Of a stretch of 64,000 nt of DNA, positions 1-8,421 are shown in pieces. The translations under genes were made by a program, and so were the position numbers. The notes beneath the pieces were generated by a model. The model had not been told where the DNA came from. It searched no databases and was given only the letters and a program-made list of their open reading frames with translations. Source of the DNA: Amycolatopsis sulphurea. Lineage in GTDB: Bacteria; Actinomycetota; Actinomycetes; Mycobacteriales; Pseudonocardiaceae. Position 1 is the first letter of the stretch. Each line of letters begins with the position of its first letter. The DNA lies in contig NZ_PDJK01000002.1 of assembly GCF_002564045.1 (NCBI RefSeq), forward strand, positions 1,674,001 to 1,738,000, read 5' to 3'.

Positions 1-499
1 CGCTGGCCGCACGAAGGGCGGCGCGACGGGCGTTGATCGGCTCGTCCTGGATCTTGGCGTGCAGCTTGAGGATCGCGTCGAGCAGCATCTCCGGGCGCGG
101 CGGGCAGCCGGGCAGGTACATGTCGACCGGCACCACGTGGTCCACGCCCTGCACCACGGCGTAGTTGTTGAACATGCCGCCGGAGGAGGCGCACACGCCC
201 ATCGCGAGCACCCACTTCGGCTCGGCCATCTGGTCGTAGATCTGCCGCAGCACCGGCGCCATCTTCTGGGTCACCCGCCCGGCCACGATCATCAGATCGG
301 CCTGCCGCGGCGTGGCGCTGAACCGCTCCATGCCGAACCGGGCGATGTCGTAGCGGGATCCGCCGACGGTCATCATCTCGATCGCGCAGCAGGCGAGGCC
401 GAAGGTGGCGGGCCACAGCGAGTTCTTGCGCGCCCAGTTGACCAGGCCTTCGAGACTGGCCAGCAGGATGCCGTTGGGGAGCTTCTCTTCCAGGCCCAT
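1..499 (-). CDS. nuoB: NADH-quinone oxidoreductase subunit B, 3' end outside window
   Basis: NuoB is the complex I subunit that holds the terminal 4Fe-4S cluster N2, which passes electrons from NADH to menaquinone at the inner face of the membrane. The visible 166 residues begin [18 protein letters not shown]. They contain the adjacent cysteine pair of the [11 protein letters not shown] motif (C37, C38), the third cysteine in [13 protein letters not shown] (C103) and the fourth in the LPGCPPRPE motif (C132), which are the N2 ligands of the family. The ATG lies 4 bases after the nuoA stop, so the two are cotranscribed. The last residues and stop lie beyond base 1. Identity is seen directly in the conserved motifs. 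Confidence 0.97.
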   Translation of the reverse strand, partial: MGLEEKLPNGILLASLEGLVNWARKNSLWPATFGLACCAIEMMTVGGSRYDIARFGMERFSATPRQADLMIVAGRVTQKMAPVLRQIYDQMAEPKWVLAMGVCASSGGMFNNYAVVQGVDHVVPVDMYLPGCPPRPEMLLDAILKLHAKIQDEPINARRAALRAAS

Positions 500-503
500 G
501 GCT

Positions 504-935
504 TCAGTTCCAATCCAGGCCGCCGCGCCGCCACACGTAGGCGTAGGCGAAGCCGACCGTAACGATGAACAGCAGGATCTCCACCAGGCCGAACACGCCG
601 AGCGCGTTGGCGTTCACCGCGAACGGGTAGAGGAACACCATCTCGATGTCGAACAGGATGAACAGCATCGCGGTGATGTAGTAGGCCACCGGCATCCGGC
701 CGCCGCCGACCAGCGGCTGCGGGGAGGGTTCGATACCGCACTCGTAGGCCGCGGACTTCGCCCGGTTGAACCGGCTCGGGCCGACCATCGGGCCGAGCAG
801 CACCGAGAGCACGGCGAACGCGGCCGCGAGCACGAACAGCAGAACGAGCGGCAGGTACACCTTCAGGCCGGGCGCCGCCGGTCCGGAATCGGCCTGCGCC
901 AGCACGGACACCATCAGCACGGGATCTTTCGCCAT
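504..935 (-). CDS. nuoA: NADH-quinone oxidoreductase subunit A
   Basis: NuoA is a small membrane subunit of complex I and the first gene of the nuo operon. Three hydrophobic helices are visible: [20 protein letters not shown], the segment after [18 protein letters not shown], and the C-terminal [18 protein letters not shown]. The loop between the first two holds the family motif YECGIEP with its conserved Cys-Gly-Ile/Val-Glu. The ATG at 935 gives [14 protein letters not shown], 143 residues. A GTG at 992 and an ATG at 914 are also in frame; the internal ATG would give a length nearer the usual 120-140. Expression is probably controlled by the two Rex operators upstream at 1063-1112. Confidence 0.95.
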   Translation of the reverse strand: MAKDPVLMVSVLAQADSGPAAPGLKVYLPLVLLFVLAAAFAVLSVLLGPMVGPSRFNRAKSAAYECGIEPSPQPLVGGGRMPVAYYITAMLFILFDIEMVFLYPFAVNANALGVFGLVEILLFIVTVGFAYAYVWRRGGLDWN

Positions 936-1062
936 CCTTTCCGCGCCGCTGCGGGTTGCGTCTCGGGTGGTGGTCCGAGTCCTCGCGGGCACCCTAAGGG
1001 AGCTGGGTCACACCGCCGAGGGTCAGGGCACCCTTACGGCCCGTGGCCGGGCCGCAGGCAGC

Positions 1063-1080
1063 TTGTGAAATAGTTCACAA
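1063..1080. promoter_or_regulatory. Rex operator 1 upstream of nuoA
   Basis: The sequence is TTGTGAA-ATAG-TTCACAA, a perfect palindrome with 7-base arms and a 4-base spacer; one further flanking base each side (C/G) also pairs. It matches the Streptomyces Rex operator consensus TGTGAACNNNTTCACA in arms and spacing. Rex is encoded in this window (43700-44905). Rex binding here at low NADH would repress nuo transcription, by analogy with Streptomyces coelicolor. Confidence 0.88.
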
Positions 1081-1094
1081 GCCACTCGTCGCGG

Positions 1095-1112
1095 TTGTGA
1101 AGCGATTCACAA
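1095..1112. promoter_or_regulatory. Rex operator 2 upstream of nuoA
   Basis: The sequence is TTGTGAA-GCGA-TTCACAA, again with perfect 7-base arms and a 4-base spacer. Its centre is 32 bp from that of operator 1, about three helical turns, so two Rex dimers could sit on the same face of the DNA. Both sites lie 128-178 bp before the nuoA ATG, so a long nuo leader is implied if they overlap the promoter. Confidence 0.88.
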
Positions 1113-1350
1113 AGCATGGGGGGAGTGTAGGACGTGAGTCACACGGTTGTCCCTAGGGGCCGCACTTTAAGGCTCGCCTAACTTGACCGGACGGCCAGCC
1201 CGGTGCGTGTCCGGGCCCAGTGGCGAGACCTGCGGTAAAGGGTTCTTGAGGAACCGCGCCGCACCCTGCGGCGGACGCGATCTTGTGACGTATCCCACCT
1301 GACCGGCCGGGCAACCATTGCTCCAGCCGGGTTAGTTCCGCATCCCGGAA
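1113..1350. other. Non-coding stretch between the nuo control region and the menJ 3' end
   Basis: No gene, tRNA or strong hairpin is seen. A stretch at 1168-1186 weakly resembles an iron-regulator (IdeR) box but matches only about 13 of 19 positions and is not called. The region from 936 to 1062 is the presumed nuo leader. Confidence 0.5.
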
Positions 1351-1377
1351 AGGCTGTGAAGGGGCCCTTCACAGCCT
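1351..1377. repeat. Type A palindrome, single copy, 3' of menJ
   Basis: One unit of the window-wide palindrome. The core is GTGAAGGGGCCCTTCAC, extended symmetrically by AGGCT/AGCCT flanks. It can fold into a perfect hairpin on either strand. It lies 76 bp beyond the menJ stop, with an octamer tandem array between. Confidence 0.9.
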
Positions 1378-1382
1378 TCGCC

Positions 1383-1446
1383 GCGGGGTCGCGGGGTCGC
1401 GGGGTCGCGGGGTCGCGGGGTGGCGTTGCGGCGTTGCGGCGTTGTG
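1383..1446. repeat. Octamer tandem repeat between palindrome and menJ stop
   Basis: Four GCGGGGTC units are followed by GCGGGGTG, then two GCGTTGCG units and GCGTTGTG. That makes eight consecutive 8-bp units ending just before the menJ stop at 1454. Two related octamers amplified side by side suggest replication slippage. No function is visible. Confidence 0.8.
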
Positions 1447-1453
1447 GCGAGGG

Positions 1454-2746
1454 TCAGCGCGGGCTGGGGGTGGCGCGGGCGAGGGCGGCGATCAAGCGGT
1501 CGACGCCGTCGCCGCCGCGCGCGTCGTAGCAACCGGAAAGACCCTTGTACACCAAGGGAAGGATCTTGTTGATGCGCAGCCCGTACTTGGTCGCCGTGTG
1601 CATGACCGCGGGCTTGCCGATCAGCTTCGCGAACACGTTGCCGAGCCGGTAGTAGCCGCCCATCAGATCGGCCACCGCCCGCGGGTACCCGGCCAGCGCA
1701 CGTTCCCGCGACGGCCCCGACGGCCGCGCCAGCGCCTGCACCACGACCTCCGCGGCGAGCTGCGCGGACTCCATCGCAGCCGAGATGCCCTCACCGTTGA
1801 ACGGGCTCACCATGCCGCCCGCGTCACCGAGCAGCAGCAGGCCGTCGCGGTAGTGCGGGGTGCGGTTGAAGCCCATCGGCAGCCCGGCGCCACCGACCTT
1901 GCCGACCGCGTTTTCCTCGCGGTAGCCCCATTCTTCCGGCGTGCCGTCGAGCCACTGACGCAGCAGCGCGCGGTAGTCGGTGTTGCGGAACGAGGCCGAA
2001 GTGGACAGCATGCCGAGCCCGACGTTGACCGTACCGTCGCCGAGCGGGAACGCCCAGCCGTAGCCGGGCAGCAGCTTCGGGTTGCGCGGGTCCGACCGGT
2101 CCCACAGCTCAAGGTGGCCCTCGATGAACGGGTCGTCGTGCCGCGGGCTCTTGTAGTACCGGCGGACCGCGACGCCCATCGGGCGCTTCTCGTTCTTATC
2201 GATGCCGACGCTCAGCGCGAGCCGCGCGGACACGCCATCGCAGGCGAGCACCAGGGGCGCGCGATAACGCACCGGCGTCTTCTCCGGGCCGACCTTCGCC
2301 TCCACGCCGACCACGCGGCCGGCGGCGTTCGTGATCGCACCGGTCACCGTGGTGCGTTCGTACAGCCGGGCGCCTGCCTTCACCGCGGTCTTCGCGAGCA
2401 GGTCGTCGAAGTCCTGGCGGGTGCGCGCGACGCCGTAGGGCGGGTAGCTGGTGAGGTCGGGCCAGTCGAGCTCCAGCGTCAGATCGCCGGTGAGGATGCG
2501 CAGGCCGCGGCTGTGCACCCAGCCGGCCTCTTCGCTGGTGTCGAGGCCGAGGTCGATCAGCTGCTTGACGCCGCGCGGGGTGAGCCCGTCGCCACAGACC
2601 TTCTCGCGCGGGAACGCGGTCTTCTCCAGCAGCAGCACGTCGACGCCGGCACGGGCGAGGTACGTGGCCGCGGTGGAGCCGGCCGGTCCGGCGCCGACCA
2701 CGATCACTTCGGCATCGTGGTCCGGGCTGCGGCGGGAGATCGTCAT
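1454..2746 (-). CDS. menJ: FAD-dependent geranylgeranyl reductase-family protein, probable menaquinone reductase MenJ
   Basis: A 430-residue flavoprotein. The N-terminal Rossmann motif VVGAGPAGSTAATYLA binds FAD, LLLEKTAFPREKVCGDG is the substrate-loop signature of the geranylgeranyl reductase family, and LLLGDAGGMVSPFNGEGIS near residues 305-325 is the second FAD motif (GD). In Mycobacterium the equivalent (Rv0561c, MenJ) saturates one isoprene unit of the menaquinone side chain. The next gene upstream on the strand is menG, as in Mycobacterium, which supports this role. Start is ATG at 2746. The substrate is inferred from family and neighbours. Confidence 0.85.
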   Translation of the reverse strand: MTISRRSPDHDAEVIVVGAGPAGSTAATYLARAGVDVLLLEKTAFPREKVCGDGLTPRGVKQLIDLGLDTSEEAGWVHSRGLRILTGDLTLELDWPDLTSYPPYGVARTRQDFDDLLAKTAVKAGARLYERTTVTGAITNAAGRVVGVEAKVGPEKTPVRYRAPLVLACDGVSARLALSVGIDKNEKRPMGVAVRRYYKSPRHDDPFIEGHLELWDRSDPRNPKLLPGYGWAFPLGDGTVNVGLGMLSTSASFRNTDYRALLRQWLDGTPEEWGYREENAVGKVGGAGLPMGFNRTPHYRDGLLLLGDAGGMVSPFNGEGISAAMESAQLAAEVVVQALARPSGPSRERALAGYPRAVADLMGGYYRLGNVFAKLIGKPAVMHTATKYGLRINKILPLVYKGLSGCYDARGGDGVDRLIAALARATPSPR

Positions 2747-2762
2747 GCTTCGAGTCTAAAGC

Positions 2763-2820
2763 GGTCCGTGAAGGGACCCTTCACGGACTCAGAGGCTGTG
2801 AAGGGACCCTTCACAGCCTC
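2763..2820. repeat. Two tandem type A palindromes 3' of menG
   Basis: Two GTGAAGGGACCCTTCAC units, one flanked by GTCC/GGAC and one by GAGGCT/AGCCTC, lie head to tail between the menG stop and the menJ start. The odd central A makes the core slightly imperfect. This block fills almost the whole intergenic gap. Confidence 0.9.
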
Positions 2821-2854
2821 TGATCCCAGGCGAGCGGAGGGGGACCGGTGGGGG

Positions 2855-3544
2855 TTAGTGGGGTTTGCGGGCGCGGTGGATGGCGACGACGCCGAAGGTG
2901 AGGTTCAGCCATTCCACTTCGGTCCAGCCCGCGCCCGCGATGATCTCGCCGAGTGCCCGCTGATCGGGCCAGGCGAGCATGGACTCGGCCAGGTAGGAGT
3001 AGGCCTCCGGGTTCGTCGAGGAGCGGCTGCCGACCCAGGTGAGCAGCTTGAGCATGAACCGCCGGTAGACGAACCGGATCGGCGCGAAGGTGGGCGTGGA
3101 CACCTCGCAGACGACCAGCCGCCCGCCCGGCTTGACCACCCGCAGGATCTCCGCCAGCGCCGCCTTGGTGTCCACGAAGTTGCGCAGCGCCAAGGAAATC
3201 GTCACCGCGTCGAAGCTGTCGTCGGCGAAGGGCAGATGCAGTGCGTCCGCGGCGACCATCGGCACCCGCCGGTGCCGTCCGGCCCGGAGCATGCCGACGG
3301 AGAAGTCCGCGGCCAGGCACCAGGCGCCGCCCCTCGCGTACTCGACAGTGGACACGCCGGTGCCGGCCGCCAGGTCGAGCACGCGTTCCCCGGCCCTGGC
3401 GTCCAGCACCCGCGCGGTGGTGGTCCGCCACCTGCGGTCGAAGCCGAACGTCATGAACGAGTTGGCCCGGTCGTAACCGGACGCGACGCCGTCGAACATC
3501 GCGGCGACGTCGTGGGGATCCTTGTCCAGGCTGGCGCGTGGCAT
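2855..3544 (-). CDS. menG: Demethylmenaquinone methyltransferase
   Basis: SAM-dependent class I methyltransferase of the UbiE/MenG family, 229 residues. It carries out the last step of menaquinone synthesis, methylating C-2 of demethylmenaquinone. Visible are the family start [20 protein letters not shown], motif [17 protein letters not shown], the acidic [10 protein letters not shown] segment, and the UbiE signature [17 protein letters not shown] followed by [16 protein letters not shown]. Start is ATG at 3544 ([10 protein letters not shown]). With menJ it forms a two-gene menaquinone unit separated only by palindromes. Confidence 0.95.
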   Translation of the reverse strand: MPRASLDKDPHDVAAMFDGVASGYDRANSFMTFGFDRRWRTTTARVLDARAGERVLDLAAGTGVSTVEYARGGAWCLAADFSVGMLRAGRHRRVPMVAADALHLPFADDSFDAVTISLALRNFVDTKAALAEILRVVKPGGRLVVCEVSTPTFAPIRFVYRRFMLKLLTWVGSRSSTNPEAYSYLAESMLAWPDQRALGEIIAGAGWTEVEWLNLTFGVVAIHRARKPH

Positions 3545-3559
3545 GAAACCGAGATTAGT

Positions 3560-4225
3560 TCAGCGCGCCCGGTGACGGTCGCGGGGCAGCAGCACCCCGG
3601 CCAGGACCAGCCAGATCACCCCGCCGAACCGGCCGATCGGGATCAGCGGGTACAGCGCCGGGGTCAGCAGGGAGAACGTGGCGAGCACGGCGGCGGCCGC
3701 GATCAAAAGGCCGGCGATCGAGACCCAGCGCGGCAGCAGCCCGAGGAACAACGCCGGTACCGCGAGTCCCGCGATCAGCAGCGCGAGCGGCACCACGAAC
3801 CCCGGCCCGCCGGTGGCGAACGCGAAGCTGGTCAGCGCGCGGGACAGCGCGGGCGCCCCGGCGTCGGCCGTCTGCGCCGCGGTCCAGATGGCGAGCCCGC
3901 TGATCGCGAGCGAGGCCGCGGCCAGCACTCCTCCGGCCAGCCCGATCGCCGCACCCGGCGCGGTGACGCCCAGCTTGCGCTGCCTGCGGTAGACCGTCGC
4001 CGCCCAGATCGCCAGCGGGATCGAGGCGCCGAACACCGTAAAGGCGAGCAGGTCGAGCAGCCCGCGGTGGCCGAGGTCATAGGCGCTCACCTCGGCCGCC
4101 GTCGAGTCCGGCCGGGTGCCGGTGGCGCCGAGCACCGCGGAGGCGATGGTCAGCACCCCGAACGCGAGCGCGGGAGCGAGCAGCGGCGGTCCGCCCTGCG
4201 GCCGGGCGCGGGTCGTGGTGGTCAT
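3560..4225 (-). CDS. Hypothetical multi-pass membrane protein
   Basis: A 221-residue protein with about six hydrophobic helices. The helices start near PLLAPALAFGVLTIASAVLG and end at FGGVIWLVLAGVLLP. A periplasmic-looking loop (GTRPDSTAAEVSAYDLGHRG) follows the first helix. Family not recognised. The ATG at 4225 is preceded by a good ribosome site (GGAGG, 6 bases away); longer readings upstream would cross the divergent promoter. It is divergent from the MarR-type regulator, so it is a probable regulatory target. Confidence 0.8.
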   Translation of the reverse strand: MTTTTRARPQGGPPLLAPALAFGVLTIASAVLGATGTRPDSTAAEVSAYDLGHRGLLDLLAFTVFGASIPLAIWAATVYRRQRKLGVTAPGAAIGLAGGVLAAASLAISGLAIWTAAQTADAGAPALSRALTSFAFATGGPGFVVPLALLIAGLAVPALFLGLLPRWVSIAGLLIAAAAVLATFSLLTPALYPLIPIGRFGGVIWLVLAGVLLPRDRHRAR

Positions 4226-4293
4226 GGAAACCTCCAGGTCAATTAGTTTCACAAGATAAACGGTTACACTGGCATAATAGATTGTCAAGGGAT
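4226..4293. promoter_or_regulatory. Divergent promoter region of membrane protein and MarR regulator
   Basis: This AT-rich interval holds the start signals of both genes. It includes CATAAT (4273-4278) as a possible -10 for the MarR gene and a loose GTTT-N8-AAAC palindrome (near 4246-4261) as a possible MarR operator. Neither is strong enough to assign exactly. Confidence 0.45.
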
Positions 4294-4305
4294 ATGGTTT
4301 CAGCC

Positions 4306-4782
4306 ATGTCAGCGTCTCCCCCGATACCTCCCCCGATCGGCAACGCCTTCCTGCTCGCCCAGCTCGGCGCGCACGCGACCCGGCGATTCGCCGAGCGCGT
4401 CGCGGAGCTGGACCTGACCCCGCCGCAGACCGGGCTGCTCCGCGTGATCGCGCGCCGTCCGGGCGAAAGCCAGCAGGCGCTCGCCGCCGAGCTGGGCACC
4501 CCGCCGACCCGGCTCGTCGCGCTCGTCGACGGGCTCGAACAGCGCGGCCTCATCGAGCGCCGGCGTAACCCGAAGGACCGCCGCCTCTACGCCGTGCACC
4601 TCAGCGAAAAAGGCCGCGAGACGATGCGCGCACTCGCCAAAGCCGGTGCGGCACATGAAGACGAGCTGACCTCCGCACTGTCCACAAAGGATCGCGAGGT
4701 TCTGCACGAGCTGCTCGGGCGGATCGCGGAGCAGCACGGCCTGACCCCGGGCGTACATCCCGGGTACCGCAGCCTGGGCTGA
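4306..4782 (+). CDS. MarR-family transcriptional regulator
   Basis: A 158-residue winged-helix regulator. The recognition region QQALAAELGTPPTRLVALVDGLEQRGLIERRRNPKDRR is typical MarR: HTH, then the wing with the DRR motif. The long helix ending LLGRIAEQHGL would form the dimer interface. ATG at 4306 is preferred (AAGGGA 12 bases upstream); an ATG at 4294 and a TTG at 4282 are also in frame. Divergent from a membrane protein gene, which it probably represses in response to an unknown small ligand. Confidence 0.88.
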   Translation: MSASPPIPPPIGNAFLLAQLGAHATRRFAERVAELDLTPPQTGLLRVIARRPGESQQALAAELGTPPTRLVALVDGLEQRGLIERRRNPKDRRLYAVHLSEKGRETMRALAKAGAAHEDELTSALSTKDREVLHELLGRIAEQHGLTPGVHPGYRSLG

Positions 4783-4947
4783 CCCAGGCGCCGCCCGATT
4801 CGGTGCCGAGCGGGCAGTCTCGATCACTTCCCGGCACCGTTCGGACGCAGTGCGTCACCCCTTTGCCGGTAGTCCAGCGATCACTGACGAGCTAATAGTC
4901 AGTTAGCACAGATAACGGCTGCGAGTGAGTGAAGGGTTGCGCTATAT

Positions 4948-6780
4948 ATGTGTGGCATCACCGGTTGGGTCTCCTTTCGCCGCGACCTGACGCAGGAAGC
5001 CGCCGAGCTGGCCGCGATGACGGCGACCATGTCCTGCCGCGGCCCCGACGCGAGCGGCACCTGGGCCGTCCCGCACGCCGCGCTCGGGCACCGCAGGCTC
5101 GCCGTGATCGACCTGCCCGGCGGGGCGCAGCCGATGACCGTCGACACCCCCGACGGCCCGGTCTCGATGGTCTACTCCGGCGAGGCCTACAACTTCACCG
5201 AGCTGCGCGACGAGCTGCGCCGCCGGGGCGCACGGTTCACCACCGGCTCGGACACCGAGGTCGTGCTGCGCGGGTACCTGGAATGGGGTGAGGCGCTCGT
5301 CGACCGGCTCAACGGGATGTACGCCTTCGCCATCTGGGACACCCGCGCCGACAAGCTGGTGATGATCCGCGACCGGATGGGCATCAAGCCGTTCTACTAC
5401 TACGAGACCGAGGACGGCGTGCTGTTCGGCTCCGAGCCGAAGGCGATCCTGGCCAACCGGCTGGCCGAGCGGGTGATCACCACCGACGGGCTGCGCGAGC
5501 TGTTCGCCTTCACCAAGGCGCCCGGCACGGGGGTCTGGGAAGGCATGCGCGAGCTGCGGCCGGGACACCTGGCCGTGGTGGACCGCGCCGGGCTGCGCGA
5601 GACCTGTTACTGGCAGCTCGAAGTCACCGAACACACCGACAGCACCGAGGAAACCGTCGCGCATGTGCGGTCGCTGCTCGACGACATCATCCGGCGCCAG
5701 CTGGTCGCCGACGTGCCCCGCTGCATGCTGCTCTCCGGCGGGCTGGACTCGTCCGCGATGACCGCGATCGCCGCGCTGCAGGTGCAGGAGCACGGCGAGG
5801 TGGTCCGCAGCTTCGCGGTCGATTTCCCCAACCAGGCGGAGAATTTCCGCGCCGAGGACATCTCGCCCACGCAGGACACACCGTTCGTGCACGCGGTCGC
5901 CGAGCACATCGTGTGCGAGCACCAGGACATCATGCTGGACGGCGGGGCGATGGCGGATCCGGCGACCCGGGCCGCCGCGGTCGGCGCCCGGGACCTGCCG
6001 ATCGGCTTCGGCGACCGGGACAACTCGCTGTACCTGCTGTTCAAGGCGATCCGGGAGAAGTCGACGGTCGCGCTGTCCGGGGAGTCCGCGGACGAGGTGT
6101 TCGGCGGATACCCGTGGTTCCACAACGAAAAACGCGAGGCGGACACCTTCCCCTGGCTGGCCGGTGCAGATTCGCCGATGAACCCGGCTTCGCTGCTGGA
6201 CGCCGGGCTCGCCGCGAACCTGGACCTGGAGACCTACAAAGCCGACCAGTACCGCCAGGCGCTGAGCGAAGTTCCGTACAAGGACAGCGAAACCGGGCTG
6301 GAACGCCGGATGCGCGAAGTGTGCTACCTGCACCTGACCCGGATGGTGCAGACCCTGCTCGACCGCAAGGACCGGATGTCCATGGCGGTCGGGCTGGAGG
6401 TCCGGGTCCCGTTCTGCGATCACCGGCTGGTGCAGTACGTGTTCAACACCCCGTGGTCGCTGAAGTCCTTCGACGGCCGGGAGAAGAGCATCCTGCGCGG
6501 CGCGACCAAGGACGTCCTCCCGGAGAGCGTCGCGAACCGCAAGAAGAGCGGCTACCCGGGCAATTTCGACCCGGCGTACCTGTCCGCCATCCAGGCGCAC
6601 GCCCGTGAGCTGGTCTCCACCGACCACGCGGTGCTGGAGTTCCACGACCGGGCGTCGGTACTGGCCGCCTGCGAGGCAGGCATCGCCGAGATCACCGGTC
6701 ACCAGCGTTCCGGCCTGGAACGGTTCCTCGACATGGCCGTCTGGCTGGACCAGCGCAACCCGACCCTGAAGCTGAGCTGA
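4948..6780 (+). CDS. asnB: Asparagine synthase (glutamine-hydrolysing)
   Basis: Makes asparagine from aspartate, ATP and glutamine. The protein is 610 residues. The N-terminal glutaminase domain starts MCGITGWVSF, with Cys2 as nucleophile after Met removal, and contains GHRRLAVIDL. The C-terminal synthetase domain has the PP-loop motif LLSGGLDSSAM near residue 263 and the GESADEVFGGYPWF segment. Length and domain order are complete. ATG at 4948 is fixed by Cys2. It is a single gene, convergent with the glycosyltransferase across a dense repeat block. Confidence 0.95.
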   Translation: MCGITGWVSFRRDLTQEAAELAAMTATMSCRGPDASGTWAVPHAALGHRRLAVIDLPGGAQPMTVDTPDGPVSMVYSGEAYNFTELRDELRRRGARFTTGSDTEVVLRGYLEWGEALVDRLNGMYAFAIWDTRADKLVMIRDRMGIKPFYYYETEDGVLFGSEPKAILANRLAERVITTDGLRELFAFTKAPGTGVWEGMRELRPGHLAVVDRAGLRETCYWQLEVTEHTDSTEETVAHVRSLLDDIIRRQLVADVPRCMLLSGGLDSSAMTAIAALQVQEHGEVVRSFAVDFPNQAENFRAEDISPTQDTPFVHAVAEHIVCEHQDIMLDGGAMADPATRAAAVGARDLPIGFGDRDNSLYLLFKAIREKSTVALSGESADEVFGGYPWFHNEKREADTFPWLAGADSPMNPASLLDAGLAANLDLETYKADQYRQALSEVPYKDSETGLERRMREVCYLHLTRMVQTLLDRKDRMSMAVGLEVRVPFCDHRLVQYVFNTPWSLKSFDGREKSILRGATKDVLPESVANRKKSGYPGNFDPAYLSAIQAHARELVSTDHAVLEFHDRASVLAACEAGIAEITGHQRSGLERFLDMAVWLDQRNPTLKLS

Positions 6781-6788
6781 CCCAGGCC

Positions 6789-7290
6789 AAAGCTGTGAAG
6801 GGGCCCTTCACGGACCGCGGAAGTCTGTGAAGGGCCCCTTCACGGACTCTCGGGCCAGGGTGTCGGCAAAGTCGGTGTGGAGGGCTGTGAAAGGACCCTT
6901 CGCGGACCAGAAAGCGGTCCGGCGCACGCCACGAGGTGGTCGCACACACCTCCGCATCGCCCGCTGCCGGGCACAATCGACCGAGATGGCAGCACCGCCG
7001 ATGATCACGCGGCAGCCACGGCTCTCTCTGCACGGGTCCCGACCACCTTTGCCGGAACCCCGGCCCGAGAGTCCGTGAAGGACCCTTCACGGACTCTCGG
7101 GCCAGGGCGTCGGCAAAGTCGGTATGGAGGGCTGTGAAGGGACCCTTCACAGACTCTGAGTCCGTGAAGGGGCCCTTCACAGCCCCGAAACCGGTCGGGC
7201 AGCCACGGCTCTCTTTGCTGATCACGGGTCCTCGACTTTGCCGGGACCCTTCACGGACTCTCGGGCGGTGAAGGCCCCTTCACGGCATGC
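6789..7290. repeat. Dense array of type A palindromes with type B and C elements
   Basis: The whole asnB/glycosyltransferase gap is built of repeats. Type A palindromes start near 6791, 6821, 7070, 7132, 7158 and 7266, with degenerate or partial ones near 6884 and 7243. Two direct copies of the type B element (GTCGGCAAAGTCGGTGTGGA) lie at 6853-6884 and 7100-7131. A type C element of about 150 bp lies at 6905-7055, and a second partial C copy at 7187-7250. No coding frame here looks real; short readings repeat the residues GPFT, which is just the translated palindrome. Confidence 0.9.
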
Positions 7291-7314
7291 GGGCAGGCGG
7301 GCAGGGGGGCAGCC

Positions 7315-8418
7315 TCAGCCGAGGGCGTCGAGCATGCCGCGCACGGAGTCCGGCCAGGCGAATTCCTCCGCCCGCGCCCGGGCCGCGGCGCGGCGGAGGT
7401 CTTCCGGGCGTGCGAGCAGCCCGGTGACGGCGGTGGCGAACGCCGGGGCGTGGTCGTCCACGGCGGCACCACAGCCGGGCCGGACGATCTCGCCCAGCGC
7501 GGACGAGGCCGACACCACCACCGGAGTGCCGGACGCCAGCGCCTCCAGCGCCGCCAGCCCGAACGTCTCGTGGGGACCCGGGGCGAGCGAAACGTCCGCG
7601 GTGGCCAGTAACCGGGCCACCTCACCACGACCGGAGAGGAAGCCGAGGAAGGTCACCGGCAACCCGCGGGCGCGGCGTTCCAGCGCGCGCCGGCGGGGTC
7701 CGTCGCCGGCGATCACCAGCCGTACTCGGGCACCCGATTCGGTCAGCTCGGCGACCGTGTCCACACTGCGTTCCACGTGCTTCTCCGGCGACAGACGTCC
7801 ACAGTGGACAAGCAACGCGTCGGCGCCGCCGGACAGCGAGAGCCGCCAGCCCTCGTCCCGCATGGCCGGGGCGAAGGTGGCCAGATCGACGCCGAGCGGG
7901 ACGCGGCGCACGTTCGGCGCGGCGATCCGGTCGAACTCCGCCCGCGCGAACGAAGTGGTACAGACCACTGTGTCGTAGCTGGCGGCCATCCGGCGGTTCG
8001 CCGTGTCCGCGACGTGCCGGGCCACCGGCGCAGGCAGCAGGAACTGTTCCAGCAGCCGGTCGAGCCGTTCGTGCGAGATGACCGTGCTCGGTACGCCGTG
8101 GCGCCGCGCCCAGGTGCCCATCCCACGCAAGGTCAGCCGGTCGGACACCTCCAGCCGGTCCGGTTCGAGCCGGCGCAGTACGGCGCGTACGCGGTGAGGG
8201 TCGACCGCCCGGTAGCCACCGGTACCGGGGATCCGCGGCGCGGGCAGCGAGTGCCGACGTACACCGCTGGGCAGGGTTTCCACCGCGTAACCGGTGCCGG
8301 GCACCACGAGCGTCACGCGATGCCCACTGGCCACGTATCCGGCGCCGAGGTGGTGTAGCGCGGTACGCAAGCCACCCGAGCGTGGTCCGTAGAAGTTCGC
8401 CAGCTGGACGATGTGCAT
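7315..8418 (-). CDS. GT4-family glycosyltransferase
   Basis: A 367-residue GT-B glycosyltransferase. The N-terminal acceptor domain starts MHIVQLANFYGPRSGGLRTA. The C-terminal nucleotide-sugar domain has VHCGRLSPEKHVE and the EX7E-type segment PHETFGLAALEALASGTPVV near residue 285-305. It starts 4 bases after the stop of the MgtA-like gene, so both are in one operon. A mannosyl- or glucosyl-transfer step in phosphoinositide-mannoside or glycolipid synthesis is likely from the neighbour; the exact substrate cannot be read. Confidence 0.85.
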   Translation of the reverse strand: MHIVQLANFYGPRSGGLRTALHHLGAGYVASGHRVTLVVPGTGYAVETLPSGVRRHSLPAPRIPGTGGYRAVDPHRVRAVLRRLEPDRLEVSDRLTLRGMGTWARRHGVPSTVISHERLDRLLEQFLLPAPVARHVADTANRRMAASYDTVVCTTSFARAEFDRIAAPNVRRVPLGVDLATFAPAMRDEGWRLSLSGGADALLVHCGRLSPEKHVERSVDTVAELTESGARVRLVIAGDGPRRRALERRARGLPVTFLGFLSGRGEVARLLATADVSLAPGPHETFGLAALEALASGTPVVVSASSALGEIVRPGCGAAVDDHAPAFATAVTGLLARPEDLRRAAARARAEEFAWPDSVRGMLDALG

Positions 8419-8421
8419 GGC

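Noticed and set aside
1168..1186. Possible IdeR/DmdR iron box
   Set aside because: Only about 13 of 19 positions match and the halves are not symmetrical.
1442..4246. 934-codon open frame on the plus strand
   Set aside because: Antisense to menJ and menG, which carry clear motifs. Its composition (Arg, Ala, Gly, Gln, His) is that of a GC-rich shadow frame.
4246..4256. TTCACAA half-site resembling Rex
   Set aside because: The partner arm at the right spacing does not match TTGTGAA.
6692..7225. Short frames containing repeated GPFT/VKGPFTDSES residues
   Set aside because: These are the translated type A palindromes, not proteins. They appear on both strands.
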